A stretch of DNA of 64,000 bases from Mycobacteroides chelonae CCUG 47445. GTDB lineage: Bacteria > Actinomycetota > Actinomycetes > Mycobacteriales > Mycobacteriaceae. Each line of letters begins with the position of its first letter. Position 1 is the stretch's first letter. The position numbers were made by a program, and so were the translations under genes. This document shows, piece after piece, positions 16,765-24,780 of the stretch. The DNA lies in contig NZ_CP007220.1 in the NCBI RefSeq assembly GCF_001632805.1, positions 2,418,001 to 2,482,000 of the forward strand, read 5' to 3'. The notes under the pieces were generated by a model. It was not told the origin of the DNA, did no database searches, and saw only the letters and a list, made by a program, of their open reading frames with translations.

Positions 16765-19700
16765 GTGACCGAACTCAGCGCGCCGCCCACCGCGCGCCGT
16801 GCCGCCTGCTCGTATTGCGGTGTCGGCTGTGGTGTTGTGGTGCGGGCCGAGAGGAGTTCGGCGGGTCCGGTCACCATCGCCACCGTCGAGGGCGACGCCT
16901 TGCACCCGAGCAATCAGGGACGCCTGTGCACCAAGGGTGCCACGCACGCCCAGCTGATGGCCGCCGACGGACGTATGACGACTGCGCACATACGTCCCGC
17001 GCGAGGGCAGGAGCCGGTTCCGGCCCCGTTGGCGGCGACGACCGCCGAGGCCGGCAGGCGATTACGTCACATCCTCGACACCTATGGACCCGATGCGATC
17101 GCCCTGTACGTATCCGGCCAGATGAGCCTGGAGGCGCAGTATCTCGCCAACAAGCTCGCCAAGGGGTATATCCGAACCACACAGATCGAGTCCAACTCGC
17201 GGCTCTGCATGGCCAGTGCGGGAACCGGATACACCCAGTCATTGGGAGCCGACGGGCCGCCCGGGTCGTACTCCGATATCGAGCAGAGCGATTTGTTCCT
17301 CGTCATGGGTGCGAACATGGCTGACTGCCATCCGATTCTGTTCCTGCGCATGGCCGATCGGCTCGGCAGTGGAGCGCGGCTGATCGTGGTCGACCCGCGC
17401 CGCACCGCCACTGCCGAACGCGCTGATCTGTTCCTGCAGATCACCCCCGGTACCGACCTGGCCCTGCTCAACGGACTGCTGCATCTGCTTGTGGAGAACG
17501 GGGATATCGACTCCGGGTTCATCGCCGAGCACACCCAGGGCTGGGCGGGGATGCCGGAGTTCCTCGCCGGTTATCCGCCTTCGGCTGTCGCGGCTATCAC
17601 GGGCTTGGCCGAGGACGATATCCGTACCGCAGCCCGGTGGATCGGGGAGGCGCGCGAATGGATGACGTTGTGGACAATGGGCCTCAACCAGAGCACTCAT
17701 GGCACCTGGAACACCAACGCGATCTGCAACCTGCATCTGGCTACCGGTGCCATCTGCCGCCCCGGTAGCGGACCGTTCTCTCTGACTGGCCAGCCAAATG
17801 CGATGGGCGGCAGGGAAATGGGTTACATGGGCCCGGGGTTGCCGGGACAGCGCTCGGTGAAATCCGTCGCCGATCGAGAATTCGTCGAGCGGCATTGGCG
17901 GCTGGCGCCCGGTTCCATCCGCGAGGAGTTCGGCACCGGAACCGTGGATATGTTTACCCAGATGGCCGCCGGTGATATCAAGGCGTGCTGGATCATTTGC
18001 ACCAATCCGGTTGCCTCGGTGGCTAATCGGCAGAATGTGATCGACGGACTGCGCCGGGCCGAGCTGGTGATCAGCCAGGATGCCTTCCTCGCGACGGCCA
18101 CCAATGAATACGCCGATGTGCTCTTGCCTGCCGCGCTGTGGGCCGAATCAGATGGCGTATCAGTCAACTCGGAGCGCACGGTAACGCTGACCAACCGGGC
18201 CGCCGACCCGCCGGGGGATGCGCAGCCCGACTGGCGCCTGATTTGCGATGTCGCCCTCGCGATGGGATTCGGTGACGGTTTCGACTACGCGTCAAGCGAG
18301 GAGATTTTCGAGGAGATCCGCGGATTCTGGAATCCGCGGACCGGATACGACATGCGCGGGGCGAGCTATGCGCGACTGCGTCAAGGACCCGTGCAATGGC
18401 CTTGTCCACCCGAAGATTCGGGGGAGCGCAATCCCATTCGCTATCTCAACGACGGAGTCAGCCAGGGCCTGCATATCGCCGAGGACGGCACCATTCCGCG
18501 GCTGGCATTCCCCACCCCGTCGCGGCGGGCGGTGTTCCACGCCCGTGCCCACCGAGACCCCGCGGAAACCCCCGGTGACGGATATCCCATGGTCTTGAAT
18601 ACCGGTCGCTTGCAACATCATTGGCATACCCTGACCAAAACCGGTCGCATCAAGACGCTCGAGCGCCTCCATCCGTCCCCTTTCGTGGAGATCCACCCCC
18701 GCGATGCCGCCACACTCGGCATCACCGAAGGCGATATCGTCGGTATCGCCTCGCGGCGCGGCACCGCGGAACTCCCGGCGATCATCAGCGACAGGGTCAA
18801 GCCCGGCAGCTGCTTTGCGCCCTTTCACTGGAACGACGCGCAGGGTCCCGGACTGGCGATCAACGCGGTGACCAACGACGCAGTCGACCCGGATTCGCTA
18901 CAGCCCGAGTTCAAGGTCAGCGCGGTGATGCTGCGTCCCACCGGGCGGACCGTTGTTCACGAGGTGCTCGACAGGCCGGCACAAGCATTGGGCGACATAG
19001 CAATTCTGTGGACATCGCAAACCGGCAACGCCGAGACCGTGGCCACCTCGGTGCACGGGCTGCTGACGACAGCGGGAATCTCCGCCACACTCACCGCGAT
19101 GGACGAGTGCGCCCCCGTCGATCTCGGCGAGGTTCGAACAGTCGTACTCATCGCCAGTAGTTTCGGCGAGGGTGGCCCACCCGATAACGGCGCGCAATTC
19201 TGGTCCGCACTGTCCGGAGAGACCAGGTCCTTGAACCACCTGCGTTATGCGGTGCTGGGGTTCGGCGACCGGGCTTACGCGGATTTCTGTGGTCACGCCA
19301 AGGCGCTCGACGCCCGGCTCCACGAGCTCGGCGCCACCCCGGTACTGGCCCGGGTAGACGGCGAGGCGAATGACCGAGCGCTGATCGCGGCGTGGACCGC
19401 GGACCTGCTGGAGGCGATTGGGGATGGCACCGACGCCAGCGTCGATGCGGTCAGACGATTGCGCAGCGACGGGCTGCCGACGGCCGCGCCGGAACTTTTC
19501 ACCCGCGACGCGCCGATCCTGGCGGCGTTGTCACACAACGAGGTCCTCTCCGCGCCGGGCTCCGGCAAGGAGGTACGGCGCATCGAGTTCGACCTGACCG
19601 GCCACGATGTGGACTACTCGGTGGGCGATGCTCTCGGCGTCTATCCGACGAACCGCGAGGAAGATGTCCAACGCTGGCTCACTGCAACAGGTTTCGATGC

Positions 19701-20613
19701 GGAGTTGCCGATCACGATCGACGGGGGCGAGCTGCCCCTGGGTACCGCGCTCGCCAGCCACTACGACATCTGCCGCGTCACCGATGACCTGCTGCGTTTC
19801 GTCGCCGAGCGGCGCGGCGACAAACCGGCCATCAAGCTGTTGCGCGGCCCCGACACCGCGACGCGCGAGCGGTGGCTACAGGGCCGTAATGCCCTCGACG
19901 TGCTGCGCGAGTTCCCCGTCCGTGCCGGTATCGAGGAGTGGCAACAGGTTCTGATCCGACTCACCCCACGCCAGTACTCGATCTCGTCCAGCCCCTTGGT
20001 CAGCCCGAAATCCATTGCATTGACGGTGTCCATCGTCCGGTTCCAGGGGCCCGACGGTTCGGCCCGTGGAGGTGTGGGATCGACCTTTCTGGCCGATCGT
20101 GCACAGCGGCTGCCCGTCCCGATCTTTCTGCAGAAATCGCCGCATTTCCGCCCGCCCGATTCCTCGGACACGCCGATGATCATGGTCGGTCCCGGGACCG
20201 GTATCGCCCCATTCCGCGGGTTCCTGCAGGAACGCCGCGCTCTGGGCCACTCCGGACCCAACTGGTTGTTCTTCGGCGACCAGCACCGCACCCAGCATTT
20301 CTACTACCGCGACGAGCTCGACGGCTTCCTGCGTGATGGCTCCCTGCGCCGACTTGACCTCGCGTTCTCGCGCGACCAGCAAAAACGCATCTATGTCCAG
20401 CACCGCATGATGGAGCAGGGGGCACAGATGTGGCGGTGGCTCGCCGACGGTGCGCATCTCTACGTGTGTGGAGACGCCAGCCGGATGGCCAAGGACGTGG
20501 ACAGCGCATTACTGGCCATCGCCCAGAAGCACGGGCGGATGTCGCCCGAAGAGGCTCTTGAGTTTCGTAAGGAGCTCGTCGCCGGGAAACGGTACGTCCG
20601 CGACGTGTACTGA
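16765..20613 (+). CDS. Assimilatory nitrate reductase fused to diflavin reductase (NasN type)
   Basis: This 1282-residue single-chain enzyme is predicted to reduce nitrate to nitrite with NAD(P)H in the cytoplasm. Residues 1 to about 710 are a molybdopterin oxidoreductase with a [4Fe-4S] ligand set C15-x2-C18-x3-C22-x32-C55. It also has MGANMADCHPI, TNPVASVANR and the C-terminal molybdopterin-dinucleotide domain (MVLNTGRLQHHWHTLTKTGR, in part). From about 745 an FMN flavodoxin domain begins (ILWTSQTGNAE). An FAD/NAD(P) module follows, with RQYSISSS near 1069, GPGTGIAPFRGF near 1141 and the terminal RYVRDVY. A diflavin nitrate reductase of this layout (NasN) has been described in M. smegmatis. 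The start is GTG. Confidence 0.9.
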   Translation: MTELSAPPTARRAACSYCGVGCGVVVRAERSSAGPVTIATVEGDALHPSNQGRLCTKGATHAQLMAADGRMTTAHIRPARGQEPVPAPLAATTAEAGRRLRHILDTYGPDAIALYVSGQMSLEAQYLANKLAKGYIRTTQIESNSRLCMASAGTGYTQSLGADGPPGSYSDIEQSDLFLVMGANMADCHPILFLRMADRLGSGARLIVVDPRRTATAERADLFLQITPGTDLALLNGLLHLLVENGDIDSGFIAEHTQGWAGMPEFLAGYPPSAVAAITGLAEDDIRTAARWIGEAREWMTLWTMGLNQSTHGTWNTNAICNLHLATGAICRPGSGPFSLTGQPNAMGGREMGYMGPGLPGQRSVKSVADREFVERHWRLAPGSIREEFGTGTVDMFTQMAAGDIKACWIICTNPVASVANRQNVIDGLRRAELVISQDAFLATATNEYADVLLPAALWAESDGVSVNSERTVTLTNRAADPPGDAQPDWRLICDVALAMGFGDGFDYASSEEIFEEIRGFWNPRTGYDMRGASYARLRQGPVQWPCPPEDSGERNPIRYLNDGVSQGLHIAEDGTIPRLAFPTPSRRAVFHARAHRDPAETPGDGYPMVLNTGRLQHHWHTLTKTGRIKTLERLHPSPFVEIHPRDAATLGITEGDIVGIASRRGTAELPAIISDRVKPGSCFAPFHWNDAQGPGLAINAVTNDAVDPDSLQPEFKVSAVMLRPTGRTVVHEVLDRPAQALGDIAILWTSQTGNAETVATSVHGLLTTAGISATLTAMDECAPVDLGEVRTVVLIASSFGEGGPPDNGAQFWSALSGETRSLNHLRYAVLGFGDRAYADFCGHAKALDARLHELGATPVLARVDGEANDRALIAAWTADLLEAIGDGTDASVDAVRRLRSDGLPTAAPELFTRDAPILAALSHNEVLSAPGSGKEVRRIEFDLTGHDVDYSVGDALGVYPTNREEDVQRWLTATGFDAELPITIDGGELPLGTALASHYDICRVTDDLLRFVAERRGDKPAIKLLRGPDTATRERWLQGRNALDVLREFPVRAGIEEWQQVLIRLTPRQYSISSSPLVSPKSIALTVSIVRFQGPDGSARGGVGSTFLADRAQRLPVPIFLQKSPHFRPPDSSDTPMIMVGPGTGIAPFRGFLQERRALGHSGPNWLFFGDQHRTQHFYYRDELDGFLRDGSLRRLDLAFSRDQQKRIYVQHRMMEQGAQMWRWLADGAHLYVCGDASRMAKDVDSALLAIAQKHGRMSPEEALEFRKELVAGKRYVRDVY

Positions 20614-20634
20614 CCCGTCTCGCGCTATATTCAT

Positions 20635-20695
20635 CACGCGCGATGGATCTCGCCGGGGCCTGTCCCGAACCGCCACTGATGGCTGATAGTTCCTG
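20635..20695 (+). promoter_or_regulatory. Possible fluoride riboswitch (crcB motif) ahead of fluoride channels
   Basis: The leader between the nitrate reductase and crcB holds, in order, a hairpin GCGA-TGGATC-TCGC (20640-20653), AACCGC (20669-20674) and CTGATGGC (20677-20684). That resembles the GGCGATGG...CGCC, AACNGC and CTGATGGC landmarks of fluoride riboswitches, with near-normal spacing. The internal pairing that should form the second stem is not clear and the 3' end departs from the consensus. The call is tentative. Confidence 0.33.
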
Positions 20696-20700
20696 TGTTG

Positions 20701-21183
20701 ATGAGTCGTAACACGATGGGGCCGAATGTGACAGGTGCGCAGCGCGAAGAGTCCGTGCGACCCCTACATCTGCGACCGTATGCACTGCTGTGGGTTTTTC
20801 TCGGCGGCGTGTGTGGAACAGCCTTGCGATATTGGTTCGAGAAGATGTGGCCGGCCACCGGCGCGACCTGGCCTTGGGGGACCTTCGCGGTCAACCTGAC
20901 CGGAGCGTTCGTCCTCGGGGCGCTGCTGGAAACCCTCACACTGCTGGGCCCGGACGGCGGTTGGCGCCAACGCGCCCGGTTGTTTGTGGGCACGGGCATC
21001 TGTGGCGCTTTCACCACTTACAGCGCATTCGCCCTGGAGATCAACACTCTCGCCCGCAACGGATTTGCGGGACTGGGCGTGGGGTACGCACTGGTCAGCA
21101 TCGCGGCCGGTCTGGCCGCCGCCATGGCCGGGATAGTTGCGGCCGCCGCGGTCCTGGGGCGGTACTCGGGAGGTTCCGCGTGA
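20701..21183 (+). CDS. crcB: CrcB/FluC fluoride channel subunit 1
   Basis: This 160-residue small membrane protein of the CrcB/FluC family exports toxic fluoride as a dimeric channel. Family signatures are GGVCGTALRYW, the NLTGAFVLGAL helix (Asn is part of the channel) and GICGAFTTYSAFALE (the FTTYS track of phenylalanine, threonine and serine). Four hydrophobic segments follow a polar N-terminus of about 30 residues. Alternative starts GTG 20695 and TTG 20698 are adjacent, and ATG 20716 is also possible. It overlaps the second crcB by GTGA. Paired genes suggest a heterodimeric channel, as in other Gram-positives. Confidence 0.9.
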   Translation: MSRNTMGPNVTGAQREESVRPLHLRPYALLWVFLGGVCGTALRYWFEKMWPATGATWPWGTFAVNLTGAFVLGALLETLTLLGPDGGWRQRARLFVGTGICGAFTTYSAFALEINTLARNGFAGLGVGYALVSIAAGLAAAMAGIVAAAAVLGRYSGGSA

Positions 21184-21551
21184 CGGTTATCGCCGTGATT
21201 CTCGCCGGGGCTTTGGGTGCGGTAGCGCGCTTCGTCGTCGATTCCCTCATCAAGCATCGCCGGACCTTCCGCTTCCCATGGGCGACGCTCCTCATCAACC
21301 TCAGTGGATCGGCCCTTATCGGCGTGGTGGCGGGCGCAGTGATCTTCCACCATTCGTCGTCGGCCCTGCTGGCTGTCGTGGGGACTGGGTTCTGCGGCGG
21401 CTATACGACCTTCAGCACCGCGAGTGTGGAGTCGGTCAGGCTTCTCGAGCGGCGCGAATGGTCACTCGCCCTGTACAACACGTTCGGCACGCTGCTGGGC
21501 ACCGTCGGTGCCTGTGGCGCGGGACTAGCGCTGGCGTGGTCGATAGCGTGA
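21180..21551 (+). CDS. crcB: CrcB/FluC fluoride channel subunit 2
   Basis: This 123-residue second CrcB/FluC protein contains GALGAVARFVVD, FPWATLLINLSGSALIG and GFCGGYTTFSTASVE, the same three signature regions as its partner. The GTG at 21180 overlaps the preceding stop (GTGA) with GGGAGG six bases upstream, so translation is coupled. Each subunit is half of the antiparallel dimer. The tandem arrangement suggests that the two have specialised for opposite membrane orientation. Confidence 0.91.
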   Translation: MTVIAVILAGALGAVARFVVDSLIKHRRTFRFPWATLLINLSGSALIGVVAGAVIFHHSSSALLAVVGTGFCGGYTTFSTASVESVRLLERREWSLALYNTFGTLLGTVGACGAGLALAWSIA

Positions 21552-21561
21552 GGATGTCACT

Positions 21562-22005
21562 ATGACCGAATCGCCAGGCGTGCACGTGGTAGTCGGATGG
21601 GACAGACACCCGCCGAGCACTGCCGCGCTGCGCTTCGGGATCGATATGGCCCGCCGCCTGGGCGCGTGCGTGCACGTGGTGCACATCCTCGATATGGACG
21701 ACGAGCCGATGGACCTCGACACCGACAGCTGGGAAACTCAGGCGGGCAACGCTGTTACCGCTGCGGAGGCCGAGGCTGTCGAACAGCTTGCGGGCCAGGA
21801 AGTGGCGTGGAAGTACCACCGCGCGCAGGGTCCCGCCGCCGCCGCGCTTCTGGGCGTGGCGCAGCAGTATGAGGCGATGATGATCATTCTGGGTAGCCCC
21901 CGGGGAGGGTTGGCGTCCGCGCTGGATGCGTTGCTCGGGCAGTCGGTGTCGCATCGCCTCATCGGTGCGAAGCGAGTCCCGCTCGTTCTCGTGCCCGCTA
22001 GCTGA
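21562..22005 (+). CDS. Universal stress protein family
   Basis: This 147-residue single-domain UspA-fold protein opens VVVGWDRHPPSTAALRFGID and ends with GSPRGGLASALDALLGQSVS followed by VPLVLVP. The C-terminal segment follows the ATP-binding pattern G-2X-G-9X-G-S/T only in part, so ATP binding is uncertain. It follows the second crcB by 10 bases with GAGG upstream, so it is probably in the same transcript and may respond to the same stress. Confidence 0.85.
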   Translation: MTESPGVHVVVGWDRHPPSTAALRFGIDMARRLGACVHVVHILDMDDEPMDLDTDSWETQAGNAVTAAEAEAVEQLAGQEVAWKYHRAQGPAAAALLGVAQQYEAMMIILGSPRGGLASALDALLGQSVSHRLIGAKRVPLVLVPAS

Positions 22006-22046
22006 CGACTTTCACGGAGCGAACGTTTCTCCTGTAGCCTGACGCG

Positions 22047-23204
22047 GTGTCTAGCAAATCCGACGTCCGGCCCGTCGTGGACCTTGGGCCGGTCACGATC
22101 GGCGGGGTGACGGTACTGCTGCGGCCGCCCCGGCTCGCGGACGGGCCATCCTGGCGGGAGACCGCGCTGGCTTTCACCGAGCGGCTTTCACCGGCGTTCA
22201 ATCGTGACGACATGGACTGGGAGAGTGCGCATTCACCCCTTATCTGGGTGGACACCTGGCGTTCGGCGCTTACCGATGCGCGTGCCGGCGGAGTCTCATA
22301 TCTGCTGGTAAGGATCGATGACGGCACCGAGAGGGTCGTTGGGCACTTCTCGATGACCGGCACGGATCCGCGAACCGGGGGCGCCGAGATCTCCAGTTGG
22401 GCGGTCGACGTACCCTCGGCCGTCAGCGGGTGGGCGCAGCTGGTCACGGTGCTCTCTGCCTTCGAGGGAAACCCTGCCATTCCACACGCGTTGGCCCCCG
22501 TGGCGGTAGCGAACATCCGCGCAAACAGATTCTGTGAATCTATGGGCTGGACCCAGCTACAGACACGTCGTGCTCTGCGTAAATACGACGGGCAGGTTTC
22601 AGACCACCACATGTGGGTGCTCGCCAATACGGCCGAGTACCGAGATTGGGTGAGGCAGCGCCTCACGGAAATTCCCGTCACGAGAACACATCTCGCGCCC
22701 GCCGTGTCCCGCAGGCCGGACGCTGGATACCTCGCGGCATGGGTCCGATTCGCGGCGATTCGCGCCCGTCAGCGGATCAGTGCCACACTGCGGCCCGCAC
22801 CGACTGAGTCCTCACTCGAAACCTCCACCACCCATGGGGAAGTGGTGCATATCGCCCCGGCTGGTCGCGGGCAGTTCCGGGTGGCGGTGGCTGAGCGCAC
22901 CGCCGGTTTGATTGACGTCTATGTCGACGTCGGCACGTCCACGACGGAATTGGTGCCACGATTCGAGCAGTGGGTGTCCCGCGATGCCGGCGCATGCGCG
23001 CTGTCGGCACTCGCAAGCCATGTCGCCGCTGGCCCCGAGGGATCGCGCCGGACGGTCATTGCCGTCGGCGGCGGGGATAGCACGCTTGCTGACCAGCTCG
23101 CCCGCCGTGGTTTTGTCGATGAGGGTGAGGCGCCGCCAACCTTGGGGGACGATGGTGCCGCGCGGCGTATGTGGACTCTGTTGGCGGGCCCGCATCCTAA
23201 ATAG
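22047..23204 (+). CDS. GNAT acetyltransferase with C-terminal extension (copy 1)
   Basis: This 385-residue protein has a RimJ/RimL-like GNAT N-acetyltransferase in residues 1 to about 205. RPPRLADGPSWRE near the start, RVVGHFSMTG for strand 4, and the VANIRANRFCESMGW segment (acetyl-CoA-side helix) are typical. Beyond about residue 230 lies an unrecognised domain with VYVDVGTSTTELVPRFEQW and a closing RRGFVDEGEAPPTLGDDGAARRMWTLL. Both parts recur in the next gene, so the pair arose by duplication. The start is GTG. The substrate is unknown; it may be a ribosomal protein N-terminus or a small amine. Confidence 0.78.
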   Translation: MSSKSDVRPVVDLGPVTIGGVTVLLRPPRLADGPSWRETALAFTERLSPAFNRDDMDWESAHSPLIWVDTWRSALTDARAGGVSYLLVRIDDGTERVVGHFSMTGTDPRTGGAEISSWAVDVPSAVSGWAQLVTVLSAFEGNPAIPHALAPVAVANIRANRFCESMGWTQLQTRRALRKYDGQVSDHHMWVLANTAEYRDWVRQRLTEIPVTRTHLAPAVSRRPDAGYLAAWVRFAAIRARQRISATLRPAPTESSLETSTTHGEVVHIAPAGRGQFRVAVAERTAGLIDVYVDVGTSTTELVPRFEQWVSRDAGACALSALASHVAAGPEGSRRTVIAVGGGDSTLADQLARRGFVDEGEAPPTLGDDGAARRMWTLLAGPHPK

Positions 23205-23268
23205 ACACGGTGTACTCGGGAATCGTCTTCTCGCAGTTGCTGATTAATCGCCATACGCCTGCGCCTGG

Positions 23269-24357
23269 GTGCGCTACCCTGCCGGGGTGCTCGCAAGCGA
23301 TCGACCCACTCCGACATCCCTGGGTCCGGTTGAAATCGACGGTATGACGGTCATGCTGCGCACTCCGCGGCTCTCCGATGGCTCATCGTGGCGAGAAACC
23401 AACCTGCGCTACGAAAAGCGGCTGGCACCGGCGTTCGGCCATCCGGATATGCCGTGGTCGACAGCGCATTCGCCCTACATGTGGATTCACACCTGGAAGC
23501 AGGCCCTCTCCGATGCCGCGCGTGGCTGGGTCTCGTATCTGCTCGTACATCTCGATGGAGGCCGCGAACACGTCGTCGGCCACTTGGCCATGGCGGGACG
23601 ACATCCGCGGACGGGGGGCACCGAGGTATCAACATGGACCGCCGGTGTTCCACATAGCGTCACCAGGTGGGCACAGGCATCGCTCATCATCGCTGGATTC
23701 GAGGCCGATCCCCATGTTCCGCACGCGGTGGCACCGCTTGCGGTGGAGAACATCGCGGTGCAGCGACTTGCCCAGTCGGTGGGCTGGTCGAAGCTGCAGA
23801 CATGCCGCCGCCTGCGCGTGTATGACGGAAAGCCCACCGATCATCAGATCTGGTTTCAGGGCAACACCGTCGAGAACGTGGCCGCATTACGCCGCACGCG
23901 AGATGCCTTCTCCGGCAACATCACCAACTGGATATCGGGTCGCCGCGCGGCGGCCTCCTGGAGCGATCTGCTGGCGCGCGGGCGCTACGAACTGCGCAAC
24001 TGCGGACAGCGTATCGCCGCCGATACGAATAATTCAGTCGCGGTGGCGGTTTCGGGGACATCTCTGGGATCTGTCGAGATCGCTGTCGACCCGGGCAGCT
24101 CCACCACGGAGCTCATTGGCAGGCCGCGTCCTGATGTATCCGAGGATGAGCTCACCGCGACCATCGCAGATCTTGCGGGACGCTTGATTAGCACTCCTTC
24201 GCCCACGAGGCGGATCGTCGTCGCGGTGCGCGAGGAGGATCGGCGCTTGACCGAGGCTCTCGCCGTACACGGTTTCCGCAACGAGGGGCGCACCCTGCCG
24301 ACCCTGGGCGATGCATCCACGAACCGTCAGTTGTGGGCCAGCGTCCGCGACAACTAG
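23269..24357 (+). CDS. GNAT acetyltransferase with C-terminal extension (copy 2)
   Basis: This 362-residue paralog of the preceding gene shares LGPVEIDGMTVMLRTPRLSDG at the start, VVGHLAMAGRHPRTGG, and VENIAVQRLAQSVGW. It also has the same C-terminal domain with VDPGSSTTELIG and HGFRNEGRTLPTLGD. In mycobacterial annotation such N-terminal domains are called RimJ-like. The gene starts at GTG 23287-region alternatives or GTG 23269 by frame; I kept the longest form. Its stop overlaps the convergent DUF6194 gene by four bases. No catalytic residue can be assigned with confidence. Confidence 0.76.
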   Translation: MRYPAGVLASDRPTPTSLGPVEIDGMTVMLRTPRLSDGSSWRETNLRYEKRLAPAFGHPDMPWSTAHSPYMWIHTWKQALSDAARGWVSYLLVHLDGGREHVVGHLAMAGRHPRTGGTEVSTWTAGVPHSVTRWAQASLIIAGFEADPHVPHAVAPLAVENIAVQRLAQSVGWSKLQTCRRLRVYDGKPTDHQIWFQGNTVENVAALRRTRDAFSGNITNWISGRRAAASWSDLLARGRYELRNCGQRIAADTNNSVAVAVSGTSLGSVEIAVDPGSSTTELIGRPRPDVSEDELTATIADLAGRLISTPSPTRRIVVAVREEDRRLTEALAVHGFRNEGRTLPTLGDASTNRQLWASVRDN

Positions 24358-24749
24358 TCGTCACGACCGCGTGCGTACGCCTCGGCCAGCAGTGGCCGCA
24401 GCACCTCGGCGAACGTGTCCTCACCCGGATTGACCACACACACCCATTTGGCGCCGCCGTACTCGGGATGCGGAAGCACCTGGTCGAACGCGGTGTAATC
24501 GGGCTCGATCGCTTCGTCCTGACCGGGCACGACCTTGACGAAGGTGTCACCGCTGACGCCGATGTTGAGCCGGTAGACGTGCGGTCGTCCAAGGTCGGAG
24601 TACGTATCGAATGCCTCGTTCGACATCAGGGTGATAACCGGCAGCTGACGTTCGGTGCTCTGGAAGAAGAACCAATTGCCCCGCACCACCTCGTGCTGCA
24701 GATCCGGAAAGGTTGTGACGATGTATTCGATGATGGCGCCCTCATCCAT
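24354..24749 (-). CDS. DUF6194 family protein
   Basis: This 131-residue soluble protein of the actinobacterial DUF6194 family matches the order of conserved blocks: an N-terminal helix (IIEYIVTTFP), GNWFFFQ, and HVYRLNIGVS. These are followed by DYTAFDQVLPHPEYGGAKWVCVVNPG in pieces, and a C-terminal helix AEVLRPLLAEAYAR. No catalytic motif is known. The ATG at 24749 lies 31 bases from the divergent cinA start, so the two promoters must overlap. Confidence 0.8.
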   Translation of the reverse strand: MDEGAIIEYIVTTFPDLQHEVVRGNWFFFQSTERQLPVITLMSNEAFDTYSDLGRPHVYRLNIGVSGDTFVKVVPGQDEAIEPDYTAFDQVLPHPEYGGAKWVCVVNPGEDTFAEVLRPLLAEAYARGRDD

Positions 24750-24780
24750 GACACCGAACCTACCGGCCTAGGCTGCTGAC

